A stretch of 13,331 nucleotides of DNA from Methanobacteriota archaeon (GCA_003695745.1 RFHW01000059.1:1-13331), one strand, 5' to 3'. Shown: positions 1 through 5,929, counted from the first letter of the stretch. Translations and numbers: made by a program. Notes: generated by a model from the sequence alone, not told the origin.

Positions 1-1
1 A

Positions 2-832
2 GGCTCTATCATGGCCCTTGCAACAAAGGATGTCCTTACGATCCCGCCTACATCCACCATTAAATCGGCCATCGAGGTGATGATGGAAAACAGGTTCAGA
101 AGGCTCCCTGTGGCAGACCCTGGCACAGACCGTCTCCTCGGGATGCTTGGGAGCAGCGCCATAGAGGACCTCATTGGAGGCGGCGGGAACTACCAGTTCA
201 TCAGCAAAGGCCATCGCGGGAACTTCCTCTCCGCCATCAACGACTCGGTGAGGCGGATCATGAACAGAGAGGTCCTGACTCTGGACAAAAGGAGCTCGGC
301 AAAGGATGCCATCCATGCCATCCTCTCCTCAAAAAGGGGCGGTGTTGTCGTCGTTGACAGGGACAGGATCGTTCAGGGCATCGTTACAGAAAGGGACCTG
401 CTGAAGCCTGCGATGGAGGCCTCTGCAGGGAAGGAGGTGTCTGAGCTCATGACTGAGAGGGTCATCTCCGCCACACCCGGCACAAGCGTGGGGGACGCTG
501 CAAAGATCATGATCAGGAACAGCTTCAGACGGATCCCCATCGTCTCAGAAGACCGTCTGGTGGGCCTGGTCACCACAAGGACGCTCGTAAACTTCATAGG
601 CCGAAACGGGGCGTTCCACAGGCTCAGGAAGAACGACATGGAGGAGGTGCTGAACACAAGGGTGAGCGATGTGATGAGCCATACCACGGCATCCGTTGAA
701 AGGGACGCCCCCCTGAGAGCGGCTATCGACCTCATGCTCTCCACAGGCGAGGGCACGGTATGCGTCGTCGAGGGGGATCAGCTGGCAGGCATCCTCACTG
801 AAAGGGATGTTGTGAAGACCCTTGCCGCATAA
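2..832 (+). CDS. four-CBS-domain protein, 5' end truncated by the window
   Basis: Four CBS repeats form two Bateman modules. From the ATG at 11 they lie roughly at residues 1-55, 80-135, 143-198 and 218-273, and show the typical RLPV/RIPIV, GIVTERDLL, GLVTT and GILTERDVV strands. CBS pairs usually bind adenosine nucleotides (AMP, ATP, SAM) and act as energy or metabolite sensors; no catalytic domain is fused here. The frame stays open to the first base (Gly-Ser-Ile before the ATG at 11), and the first CBS repeat lacks its usual leading strand. The real start is therefore probably upstream of the window and 11 is likely an internal Met. The PfkB kinase follows after 11 bp in the same direction, which suggests co-transcription. 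The ligand cannot be told from sequence. Confidence 0.9.
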   Translation, partial: GSIMALATKDVLTIPPTSTIKSAIEVMMENRFRRLPVADPGTDRLLGMLGSSAIEDLIGGGGNYQFISKGHRGNFLSAINDSVRRIMNREVLTLDKRSSAKDAIHAILSSKRGGVVVVDRDRIVQGIVTERDLLKPAMEASAGKEVSELMTERVISATPGTSVGDAAKIMIRNSFRRIPIVSEDRLVGLVTTRTLVNFIGRNGAFHRLRKNDMEEVLNTRVSDVMSHTTASVERDAPLRAAIDLMLSTGEGTVCVVEGDQLAGILTERDVVKTLAA

Positions 833-843
833 GCTTTGTTTTC

Positions 844-1782
844 ATGACAGAGAACCCAGAGATCGTCACAATCGGCCACACAAGCATAGACAGTGTGGAG
901 ATAGGCGGGAAGACCACGAGGCAGCTTGGAGGAGCGGCCGTCTACTCTGCCATGGCCGCAAAGACCTTCGGGAAGACGGGCATCGTCTCGCGGGTTGGAA
1001 GGGACTTCCCACCCTCTTTTCTCAAGATACTGACTGAGGCCGGGATCAGCACCACAGGTATCCGGAAGCTCAACGGCAAGAGCACCCTCTTCGAGATAGA
1101 GTATGACGAGGATGGAGCAGCCCATTACAGGGGCTTCAAGCTCAACGCAGGCCGCCAGATACAGGCCAGGGACATACCCCTCTCCTTTCTCAACGCAAAG
1201 GGTTTTCACATCGCGCCCATGAACCCGGGCAAGCAGCGCCGCATCGTGGACTTCCTGCGGGAGAAGACCTATGCCATTGTCTCTCTCAACACCTACATGG
1301 GCTATGCCCGGCAATATAAGAAGGCCCTTCTCGACCTCATGCCTATGGTGGACATATTCACCATGAACGATGACGAGGCCATGGTGCTCTCAGACAAAAG
1401 GACCTTTGAGCACGCCCTTAAAAAGCTCAAGAAGACCCTGCACAACCACATCATCATAACCATGGGCGTCTTTGGAAGCATCGTCCTCTCAGAGGGCGAG
1501 ATCAACTTCTTCCCGGCCGTGTACCAGGAGCGGGTGGTGGACCTCACCGGCTGCGGCGATGCCTTCGCAGGGTCCTTCCTCGCCGCCTATGTAAAGACAG
1601 GCGACCCCTATAAGGCGGCGAACATAGCGAACAGCGTGGCAGGGCTCAACGCCACGGGCTGGAACTATCAGGCCCTCAAGCCCCTTGAGTTCAAAAGCCT
1701 TGAGAGGTTCCAGCTCTACATCACCAGCCGCCAGCGCCGGCTCAAGAAGAAGCAGAAGATGCTGGAGGCCTTCTTCAAATAG
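844..1782 (+). CDS. PfkB/ribokinase-family carbohydrate or nucleoside kinase
   Basis: A 312-residue protein of the PfkB family, which phosphorylates sugars or nucleosides with ATP. The N-terminal half carries the family's glycine-rich segment (QLGGAAVYSA, about residues 31-40). The C-terminal signature DLTGCGDAFAGSF starts at residue 233, with the GxGD anion hole and the expected catalytic base Asp239. A basic tail (RQRRLKKKQK) ends the protein. The length is normal for the family. Substrate specificity (ribose, fructose-6-phosphate, adenosine, cytidine and so on) cannot be assigned from motifs alone. It lies 11 bp after the CBS-domain gene, so nucleotide sensing by the neighbour could be linked to this kinase (inference). 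I see no good Shine-Dalgarno motif before the ATG. Confidence 0.88.
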   Translation: MTENPEIVTIGHTSIDSVEIGGKTTRQLGGAAVYSAMAAKTFGKTGIVSRVGRDFPPSFLKILTEAGISTTGIRKLNGKSTLFEIEYDEDGAAHYRGFKLNAGRQIQARDIPLSFLNAKGFHIAPMNPGKQRRIVDFLREKTYAIVSLNTYMGYARQYKKALLDLMPMVDIFTMNDDEAMVLSDKRTFEHALKKLKKTLHNHIIITMGVFGSIVLSEGEINFFPAVYQERVVDLTGCGDAFAGSFLAAYVKTGDPYKAANIANSVAGLNATGWNYQALKPLEFKSLERFQLYITSRQRRLKKKQKMLEAFFK

Positions 1783-1835
1783 ATTTGAGCGAAAATAGTG
1801 TCATGTCCGCTCAGTGCTCATAGGGCTCATCACGC

Positions 1836-1852
1836 TAATCCCAAGGGGATTA
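1836..1852. repeat. 7-bp hairpin between convergent genes
   Basis: TAATCCC (1836-1842) and GGGATTA (1846-1852) form a perfect 7-bp stem with an AAG loop. It sits in the 133-bp space between the kinase gene and the leftward regulator gene, where both transcripts end, so an RNA 3'-end structure is the simplest reading. It lacks the long T-run of an intrinsic terminator. A TATA-like stretch (CCTTTTAAATC, about 1905-1915) also lies in this gap, with no gene that clearly uses it. Confidence 0.4.
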
Positions 1853-1915
1853 AATCAGTTCGCCCATCATTCATCATTGCGGCAAGAGGCATGTGGAAGG
1901 GCAACCTTTTAAATC

Positions 1916-2200
1916 TTATCCATAGTTTTCACGTATCTCTCTCACCATGAAGAGGAGCTTTCGCCCCTGATCGGTCAGACTGTAATAGACGGGCCTGTAT
2001 TTTTCAGAGGAGACCCTCCTTTCGATGAGCCCCTTCTTCTCCAGCGAGTTCAGCCTCCTGGATGTGGTGGTTGGATTGCCCACGAACTCCTCCAGCTCCT
2101 TGTATTTGAGGCTCTCCTCTTTCTCCAGGCTTTCCAGGATCTCTATAACGCCTCGCTGTGAGAGTATCTTAAAGATGTCCTCTTCCAAGTTAATCAGCAC
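1916..2200 (-). CDS. winged-helix transcriptional regulator (HxlR/PadR/ArsR-like)
   Basis: A 94-residue protein made almost entirely of one winged helix-turn-helix domain. A positioning helix lies around residues 31-40, the recognition helix is TTTSRRLNSLEKKGL (44-58), and a wing follows with a YRPVYYSLT strand (68-76). A final helix, KLLFMVREIREN, may mediate dimerisation. The order resembles archaeal HxlR/PadR/ArsR-type regulators, but I cannot settle the subfamily. No metal-binding cysteines are present. The start is a GTG at 2198-2200. A TATA-like box about 18-25 bp upstream implies a nearly leaderless transcript. A small-protein gene is divergent, and two perfect palindromes lie between them, so control of itself and of that gene is likely (inference). 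Confidence 0.82.
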   Translation of the reverse strand: MLINLEEDIFKILSQRGVIEILESLEKEESLKYKELEEFVGNPTTTSRRLNSLEKKGLIERRVSSEKYRPVYYSLTDQGRKLLFMVREIRENYG

Positions 2201-2217
2201 TGCAAAAGAATCGCAAT

Positions 2218-2225
2218 GTATTTAA
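2218..2225 (-). promoter_or_regulatory. TATA-like box of the winged-helix regulator
   Basis: On the minus strand this reads TTAAATAC. Its centre is about 22 bp from the GTG start at 2200, so transcription would begin at or very near the start codon. Confidence 0.5.
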
Positions 2226-2226
2226 C

Positions 2227-2242
2227 ATATTGCTAACAATAT
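2227..2242. promoter_or_regulatory. inverted repeat ATATTG-N4-CAATAT, candidate operator
   Basis: ATATTG (2227-2232) and CAATAT (2237-2242) form a perfect 6-bp inverted repeat with a 4-bp spacer. It lies directly upstream of the regulator's TATA box. Its size and dyad symmetry suit a dimeric winged-helix protein, so it may be an autoregulatory operator (inference). The local AT-richness raises the chance of coincidence. Confidence 0.5.
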
Positions 2243-2253
2243 TGAAAGTAACA

Positions 2254-2268
2254 TTTCATTGAATGAAA
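2254..2268. promoter_or_regulatory. 15-bp palindrome TTTCATTGAATGAAA, candidate operator
   Basis: A perfect 7-1-7 palindrome ending 3 bp before the TATA box of the rightward small-protein gene, where a transcription factor B recognition element would sit. A repressor or activator bound here would directly affect pre-initiation complex assembly (inference). Confidence 0.55.
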
Positions 2269-2271
2269 AAA

Positions 2272-2280
2272 TTTATAAAT
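2272..2280 (+). promoter_or_regulatory. TATA box of the 47-residue small-protein gene
   Basis: TTTATAAAT preceded by an A-rich run is a near-consensus archaeal TATA box. Its centre is 28 bp before the GTG at 2304, which fits a leaderless mRNA starting at about 2302. Confidence 0.65.
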
Positions 2281-2303
2281 AAGAACAGAAAAAACAGACC
2301 ATT

Positions 2304-2447
2304 GTGAACAAAAACAGATCATCAATGACCGAAGTGATAGACTGGGAGAGATACGAAAAGATGACCCTTGCCGAGAAATGGGCCTACCTGAACGAAAAGA
2401 CCCAAGAGATCGACGAGAAGATCAGAAAGATCCTCCGAAGGCGCTAG
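2304..2447 (+). CDS. small highly charged helical protein, 47 residues
   Basis: A short gene, easily missed by length cut-offs. It starts at GTG 2304, or alternatively at ATG 2325 (40 residues). The product is rich in Glu, Lys and Arg, with the central segment WERYEKMTLAEKWAYLNEKT followed by a helix ending KIRKILRRR, so it should be one or two amphipathic helices or a short coiled coil. Support for coding: a strong TATA box at leaderless spacing from the GTG, third codon positions rich in G/C like the neighbouring genes, and a clean tail-to-tail junction with the next gene. It is divergent from a winged-helix regulator. I do not recognise a family. It could be an antirepressor, co-regulator or stress peptide, but no function is shown. 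Confidence 0.65.
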   Translation: MNKNRSSMTEVIDWERYEKMTLAEKWAYLNEKTQEIDEKIRKILRRR

Positions 2448-2722
2448 ACCAGATCCTCCCGCAGCTCATCAGGAAGCATATGGGGGATGTCATCGATGAT
2501 GGGATACCACCTGTTGCACTCAGAGCAGATGAGCACCTCGCCCTTGATCCTCTTCACAGACCCGCCGCACTTGGCGCACAGGCCCTCCTCCTTCGCCCTG
2601 TCCGCAGGATACCTGATGCCGCACTTCTCACACAGAATAAAGTCGTAGTCCCGGTGATAGACCACGTCCTTCTTGTCGATGGGGCAGGCAAGTATCTCAA
2701 GAAGCTCCTTTGAAACAGGCAT
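2444..2722 (-). CDS. Trm112-family zinc protein with extra CxxC knuckle
   Basis: A 92-residue protein that opens with the Trm112 hallmark [10 protein letters not shown] (residues 5-14) and closes with [14 protein letters not shown], the usual C-terminal motif. In eukaryotes and archaea, Trm112 proteins activate and stabilise methyltransferases acting on tRNA, rRNA or release factor. Cysteines are at 13, 31, 34, 49, 52, 66 and 69. The usual first pair CPxC is CPID here, so its second Cys is missing, and an additional CxxC pair is present in the middle. It is longer than the roughly 60-residue core family. The start at 2722 is preferred because homology begins there and a TATA box lies about 30 bp upstream; a longer upstream open frame gives unrelated sequence. 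An alternative is a general Zn-ribbon (UPF0434/YcaR-like) protein. Confidence 0.78.
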   Translation of the reverse strand: MPVSKELLEILACPIDKKDVVYHRDYDFILCEKCGIRYPADRAKEEGLCAKCGGSVKRIKGEVLICSECNRWYPIIDDIPHMLPDELREDLV

Positions 2723-2745
2723 ATCCACGGAGTTCACAGCCCCAG

Positions 2746-2758
2746 TTTTTAAATTTTT
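2746..2758 (-). promoter_or_regulatory. TATA box of the Trm112-like gene
   Basis: The stretch TTTTTAAATTTTT is symmetric around its centre at 2752, which is 30 bp from the ATG at 2722. On the minus strand it reads as an A/T-rich TATA box and predicts a very short or absent leader. Confidence 0.55.
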
Positions 2759-2780
2759 CCCTGCCTTTGTGACGGAAAAT

Positions 2781-2788
2781 GTTATATG
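2781..2788 (+). promoter_or_regulatory. TATA box of the TIGR00300 gene
   Basis: GTTATATG with its centre about 35 bp before the ATG at 2820, predicting a leader of roughly 10 nt. Confidence 0.5.
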
Positions 2789-2790
2789 GC

Positions 2791-2808
2791 GCCAGACCAT
2801 AATCTGGC
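2791..2808. promoter_or_regulatory. inverted repeat GCCAGA-N6-TCTGGC, candidate operator
   Basis: A perfect 6-bp inverted repeat with a 6-bp spacer, placed between the TATA box and the expected transcription start of the TIGR00300 gene. A protein bound here would block RNA polymerase recruitment, as many archaeal repressors do (inference). The arms are short, so coincidence is possible. Confidence 0.4.
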
Positions 2809-2819
2809 TTGATTTAAAA

Positions 2820-4043
2820 ATGGAAGTCAAGGAAATAGAGCTCAAAGGACACATCATAGACTCATTCATACTGCCCAAGGTATTTGACACCATCATGGAC
2901 ATGGGAGGGGACTTCCATGTTGAGGAGTTCATCATCGGGAAGGAGAAGACAGAGCCCTCCTATACACGCATACTCATCAAGGGCAGGGACCGCCAGCACC
3001 TTGACGACATCCTGGGCGAGCTCATAAAGATCGGCGCAACCGTCCCGGAGGTGGAGGAGGCGGAGCTGAAACCAGCGCCCAAGGACAGGACGCTGCCCGA
3101 CAATTTCTACTCAACCACCAATCACCCCACATACATCAGGATCGACAGCGGCTGGGTCAAGGCAGAGAACCAGGAGATGGACCTTGTAATAGTGGTTGAC
3201 AGAAAAGCGAGGACCGCAAGATGCGTGCCCATAAGCGATGTAAGGAAGGGCGACCTCATAGTGGTGGGGAAAAAGGGAATACGGGTCGAGCCGCCTGAGA
3301 GGCCGCGCACATACAGCGTCTTCCAGTTCATGAACTCCGCCGTCTCCTCTGAAAAACCCACCGACTCGCTCATAGAGGAGATTGCAAGAGAAGTTCTGAA
3401 TGTGAAGAAAAGAGGGGGGAAGGTCCTTGTGGTGGCAGGCCCGGCCGTGGTGCACACCGGAGCCCACAAATACCTTGCAGAGATGATCAAAGAGGGTTTT
3501 GTGGACGTCCTCTTCGCAGGCAACGCCCTTGCAGTCCATGACATAGAGCACGCCCTATACGGCACATCACTGGGCGTGAACATCGAAACAGGGCGCCCGG
3601 CAGAGGGAGGCCACCGCCACCACCTCTACGCGATAAACGAGGTGATGAAGGCAGGCAGCATCAGAGAGCTCGTCGAGACAGGGCGCCTGAAAGGGGGGAT
3701 CATGTTCGAATGCATAAAAAAGAGGGTGCCCTTTGTCCTTGCAGGCTCGATCAGGGACGACGGCCCCCTGCCGGAGGTCATAACAGACGTTATAGAGGCC
3801 CAGAGGGCCATGCGCAGGGAGCTGAAAGGTGTGGAGCTTGTGCTAATGCTCTCAACACTTCTGCACTCCATCGCGGTGGGGAACCTCCTGCCATCAAATG
3901 TGAAGACCGTTTTTGTGGACATCAACCCTGCCAACGTGACCAAGCTCTCAGACAGAGGCACGGCGCAGGCGCTGGGCGTGGTGACAGACGTGGGCACATT
4001 CCTCCCTCTCATCAGAAAGAAGCTTAAAAAGATAAAGGCCTGA
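2820..4043 (+). CDS. TIGR00300 / LOR-SDH-domain protein (archaeal ornithine-cyclodeaminase-like)
   Basis: A 407-residue protein that I recognise as the archaeal TIGR00300 family. The N-terminal 100 or so residues match the lysine-oxoglutarate reductase/saccharopine dehydrogenase N-terminal-type domain, opening [16 protein letters not shown] middle region with [17 protein letters not shown] leads into a Rossmann-like nucleotide-binding half with [13 protein letters not shown] (204-216), [17 protein letters not shown] (from about 232), [14 protein letters not shown] and [15 protein letters not shown]. Members of this family, and the matching C-terminal part of cyanobacterial ArgZ/AgrE, have been linked to NAD-dependent ornithine cyclodeamination to proline. 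That role is likely but not proven here. The ATG at 2820 follows a TATA box and matches the family N-terminus. The gene is divergent from the Trm112-like gene and lies 25 bp before tRNA-Gly. Confidence 0.87.
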   Translation: MEVKEIELKGHIIDSFILPKVFDTIMDMGGDFHVEEFIIGKEKTEPSYTRILIKGRDRQHLDDILGELIKIGATVPEVEEAELKPAPKDRTLPDNFYSTTNHPTYIRIDSGWVKAENQEMDLVIVVDRKARTARCVPISDVRKGDLIVVGKKGIRVEPPERPRTYSVFQFMNSAVSSEKPTDSLIEEIAREVLNVKKRGGKVLVVAGPAVVHTGAHKYLAEMIKEGFVDVLFAGNALAVHDIEHALYGTSLGVNIETGRPAEGGHRHHLYAINEVMKAGSIRELVETGRLKGGIMFECIKKRVPFVLAGSIRDDGPLPEVITDVIEAQRAMRRELKGVELVLMLSTLLHSIAVGNLLPSNVKTVFVDINPANVTKLSDRGTAQALGVVTDVGTFLPLIRKKLKKIKA

Positions 4044-4068
4044 AAAGAGGAGAGGGAAAACCCCTTCT

Positions 4069-4140
4069 GCGGCTGTGGTCTAGAGGTCAGGACATTGGCC
4101 TTCCAAGCCAATTGCCCGGGTTCAAATCCCGGCAGCCGCA
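4069..4140 (+). tRNA. tRNA-Gly (anticodon TCC)
   Basis: A full cloverleaf. The acceptor stem GCGGCTG/CAGCCGC has seven pairs and the D stem is GTC/GAC. The anticodon stem TTGGC/GCCAA carries loop CTTCCAA, with anticodon TCC at 4102-4104. The T stem CCGGG/CCCGG has loop TTCAAAT. The discriminator is A at 4140 and CCA is not encoded. It reads Gly codons GGA and possibly GGG. It begins 25 bp after the TIGR00300 stop; TATA-like sequence lies inside the end of that gene, so it may share its transcript. A T-rich stretch follows directly. Confidence 0.97.
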
Positions 4141-4145
4141 TCTTT

Positions 4146-4163
4146 TTCTTCTGAAAAGAAGAA
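4146..4163 (+). terminator. hairpin with GAAA tetraloop after tRNA-Gly
   Basis: TTCTTCT (4146-4152), loop GAAA, then AGAAGAA (4157-4163) give a perfect 7-bp stem starting 6 nt after tRNA-Gly. The T-rich strand TCTTTTTCTT right after the tRNA looks like an archaeal U-run terminator. The hairpin may instead be a processing or protection structure. Confidence 0.45.
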
Positions 4164-4191
4164 TCCCCCTCAAAAGAACCTGATTTTTTCG

Positions 4192-4241
4192 GGCCTAAAA
4201 AACCTTGTGGGAAAAACGTCTCTGCCCTCTCAATTTAGGCC
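4192..4241. repeat. 8-bp inverted repeat in the inter-tRNA spacer
   Basis: GGCCTAAA (4192-4199) and TTTAGGCC (4234-4241) are a perfect inverted repeat with a 34-nt spacer, preceded by a T-run (4184-4189). The 155-bp spacer between the two tRNA genes has no open reading frame that I can support. The repeat may fold in RNA or bind a protein; no family is recognised. Confidence 0.4.
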
Positions 4242-4259
4242 TCCTTCCGGCTGCCCACA

Positions 4260-4269
4260 TTTTTAATAT
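4260..4269 (+). promoter_or_regulatory. TATA box of tRNA-Arg
   Basis: TTTTTAATAT with its centre about 31 bp before the tRNA-Arg 5' end at 4296. This fits transcription starting a few bases upstream of the mature tRNA. Confidence 0.6.
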
Positions 4270-4295
4270 GATGGAGGTGTAGTGGATAGGTGGTT

Positions 4296-4367
4296 GGGCC
4301 TGTAGTCTAGCGGATAGGACACCGGGCTTCGGACCCGGCAACCAGGGTTCAAATCCCTGCAGGCCCG
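4296..4367 (+). tRNA. tRNA-Arg (anticodon TCG)
   Basis: A full cloverleaf. The acceptor stem GGGCCTG/CAGGCCC has seven pairs and the D stem is GTC/GAC. The anticodon stem CCGGG/CCCGG has loop CTTCGGA, with anticodon TCG at 4329-4331. The T stem CAGGG/CCCTG has loop TTCAAAT. The discriminator is G at 4367 and CCA is not encoded. It has its own TATA box. The 5' flank contains a second TGTAGT...GGATAGG string (4278-4290) that resembles the gene's own D-arm (4301-4318). A T-rich segment follows. Confidence 0.97.
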
Positions 4368-4391
4368 CTGCAGCCTTTTCTTTGGATGCAG
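4368..4391 (+). terminator. T-rich hairpin after tRNA-Arg
   Basis: CTGCA (4368-4372) pairs with TGCAG (4387-4391), with two more C-G pairs inside after one mismatch, around a pyrimidine loop TTTTCTTT. It begins at the base after the tRNA discriminator, in the 58-bp convergent gap before cutA. The likely role is tRNA transcript termination or processing. Confidence 0.4.
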
Positions 4392-4425
4392 AGAGGTCGC
4401 TGGAAAGCTCAAAGACCTCCCCTCG

Positions 4426-4740
4426 TTATCGGCCGGTCTCCTCCTCGATCCACCGGAGGTAGGCGGGGCTTCCCTTCTCTATGGGCACAGCTATGATGGC
4501 AGGGTTTTCATAGCTGTGAAGCTCCCTTATCCTTTCTATGAGCCGCTCCACCTTCTCTGCCTTTGTCTTCAGCAGCAGGATCGATTCGGCGTCCTCTTGG
4601 ACCGCGCCTTTCCACCAGTAGACCGAGGATATCTCTGGGATGATGTTGGCGCAGGCCGCAAGCCGCTCCTCCACCACGGTCTTTCCAATCCTCTTTGACT
4701 CCGTCACACCTGACGTGGTCACCTCAACTATCGCATACAT
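4426..4740 (-). CDS. cutA: CutA family protein (divalent-ion tolerance)
   Basis: A 104-residue protein with the CutA signature throughout: LAACANIIPEISSVYWWKG near residues 31-49, then an acidic EDAES stretch, LLLKT, HSYENPAIIAVPI and a final YLRWIEEE. CutA forms a very stable trimer with a ferredoxin-like, PII-like fold. It was first linked to copper tolerance in E. coli, but its function in archaea remains unsettled. The ATG at 4740 is chosen because homology begins at MYAIVEV; a start 24 bp upstream would overlap the protease gene. A GGGAG motif sits about 9 nt before the ATG. It lies 4 bp after the M50 protease gene and is probably co-transcribed with it. Confidence 0.93.
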   Translation of the reverse strand: MYAIVEVTTSGVTESKRIGKTVVEERLAACANIIPEISSVYWWKGAVQEDAESILLLKTKAEKVERLIERIRELHSYENPAIIAVPIEKGSPAYLRWIEEETGR

Positions 4741-4744
4741 CTGT

Positions 4745-5929
4745 CTAGCTCCCTGCCAGCGCACCTGAGAAGAGGCCGAAATGGGGGCCCAGATTGATGA
4801 TCACAAGCAATAGGAGGAAGAGATTGAAAAAGGTTATTATCTCGCCTGCCCTCGGTGTTCTCTCCTCCATATATAGGGCGAACATCCTCCCGCCGTCAAG
4901 GGGGTAGATTGGCAGGATGTTTGTGAGGCCGATTGCAAGGTTCAGGCCGGCGATCCATCTTAAGGCGTTTATGATCACCTCGAAGACGGTGAAAACACGC
5001 TCCTCATCAAAGAGCCTTGAAACATATGGTCTGGCCTTGAGCCTCGGCAGCACCGATATGCCGATGAACCCCTTTTCATGGCCCTCTAGCGCTTCGGGCG
5101 TGACCAGAAAATCGCCTTTATCGGTATTCACCACCACAGGCACGCCTGGCCTGAGCGCTGGAACAGCGGCGGTGAAATCCTCCACGGTGGTTATCTTTCT
5201 CCCGCCTATTCCAAGGAGCGCCATGTCCGCCCGGAGCCCTGCCCTGTATGCAGGGGAGTCTGCTGTGACGTTGTAGATGTAAAGCCCTGCCGGTTCGAAT
5301 GTGAGCGGCACTATGAGGAAGAGGATGGCAAGAAGGATCAGACCGGCTCCAAGGGCTGCGATGAAGTTCCCCATTGAGCCTGCGGCATAGACACGGAGCT
5401 TCGAGTCAGCGCCTTTCCTTTCAAGCTCCTCATCATCGGGCTCAACGAAGGCGCCCAGCGGGATTAAGGTAACTGAGATGATGCCCAGGGACTTTAAAGG
5501 TATGCCCTCGGCCCTTGCCACCAGCCCGTGCATGAACTCATGCGCCACCAGTATGACGGCGATGGAGAGGAGGAAGTAGCCCCATGGGACAGATACCACG
5601 CCTGGGCGGTTGGTTATGCCCTTTGGGAGGACAGGGCCCATCCCGGGCTCGGCACCGGGTGTTGTGAGGATGTGAAAGGCGCCCAGCAACAGGGCGATGG
5701 ACCCGACAACTATCAGCGGCGCCGAGATGTAGACGGCAAAGCCCCCTATCCTCCTGAGGAGCCCCTTCCTTTTTTGGGCCGCCCTTTCTATGGTGTCAAG
5801 GCCTTTTTCAGACCTTATGATCAGGGAGATGGGGCTTCTCTCGATCCCTCGCCTCTCAAACTCCCTCTGAGGTATGAGGAGCACAAGCATCCAGAGGGCG
5901 ATGAAGAGGGCAGCAAAGACCGAAACCAA
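4745..5929 (-). CDS. M50-family site-2-protease-like membrane metalloprotease with PDZ domain
   Basis: From the TTG at 5929 it has 394 residues and about five or six hydrophobic segments. The zinc motif HEFMH is at residues 130-134, inside a membrane helix. A PDZ domain follows (about 218-290, with SPAYRAGLRADMALLGIGG). The second conserved motif NILPIYPLDGGR supplies the third zinc ligand, Asp345. Such proteases cut transmembrane substrates within the bilayer. The open frame begins at GTG 5959, but a TATA box at 5961-5969 sits too close for that codon. The TTG at 5929 has AGGTGAT, complementary to the 16S rRNA tail, 3 nt before it, and lies about 37 bp from the TATA box, so it is preferred. 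cutA follows after 4 bp. Confidence 0.9.
   Translation of the reverse strand: MVSVFAALFIALWMLVLLIPQREFERRGIERSPISLIIRSEKGLDTIERAAQKRKGLLRRIGGFAVYISAPLIVVGSIALLLGAFHILTTPGAEPGMGPVLPKGITNRPGVVSVPWGYFLLSIAVILVAHEFMHGLVARAEGIPLKSLGIISVTLIPLGAFVEPDDEELERKGADSKLRVYAAGSMGNFIAALGAGLILLAILFLIVPLTFEPAGLYIYNVTADSPAYRAGLRADMALLGIGGRKITTVEDFTAAVPALRPGVPVVVNTDKGDFLVTPEALEGHEKGFIGISVLPRLKARPYVSRLFDEERVFTVFEVIINALRWIAGLNLAIGLTNILPIYPLDGGRMFALYMEERTPRAGEIITFFNLFLLLLVIINLGPHFGLFSGALAGS

Noticed and set aside
778..1314. 178-residue leftward frame over the CBS/kinase junction
   Set aside because: It overlaps two well-supported rightward genes and carries no domain signal.
2673..2819. N-terminal extension of the TIGR00300 protein
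   Set aside because: Family homology begins at the ATG at 2820, and the promoter lies inside the extension.
2723..2935. N-terminal extension of the Trm112-like protein
   Set aside because: The extra 71 residues are Met/Ser-rich, lie upstream of the TATA box and are antisense to the start of the TIGR00300 gene.
3111..3583. Two overlapping leftward frames of about 150 residues
   Set aside because: Both are antisense to the TIGR00300 gene, have low-complexity composition and no recognisable domain.
4141..4295. Box C/D or H/ACA guide RNA in the inter-tRNA spacer
   Set aside because: I looked for paired C (RUGAUGA) and D (CUGA) boxes and for an ACA motif after a K-turn hairpin and did not find a convincing set.
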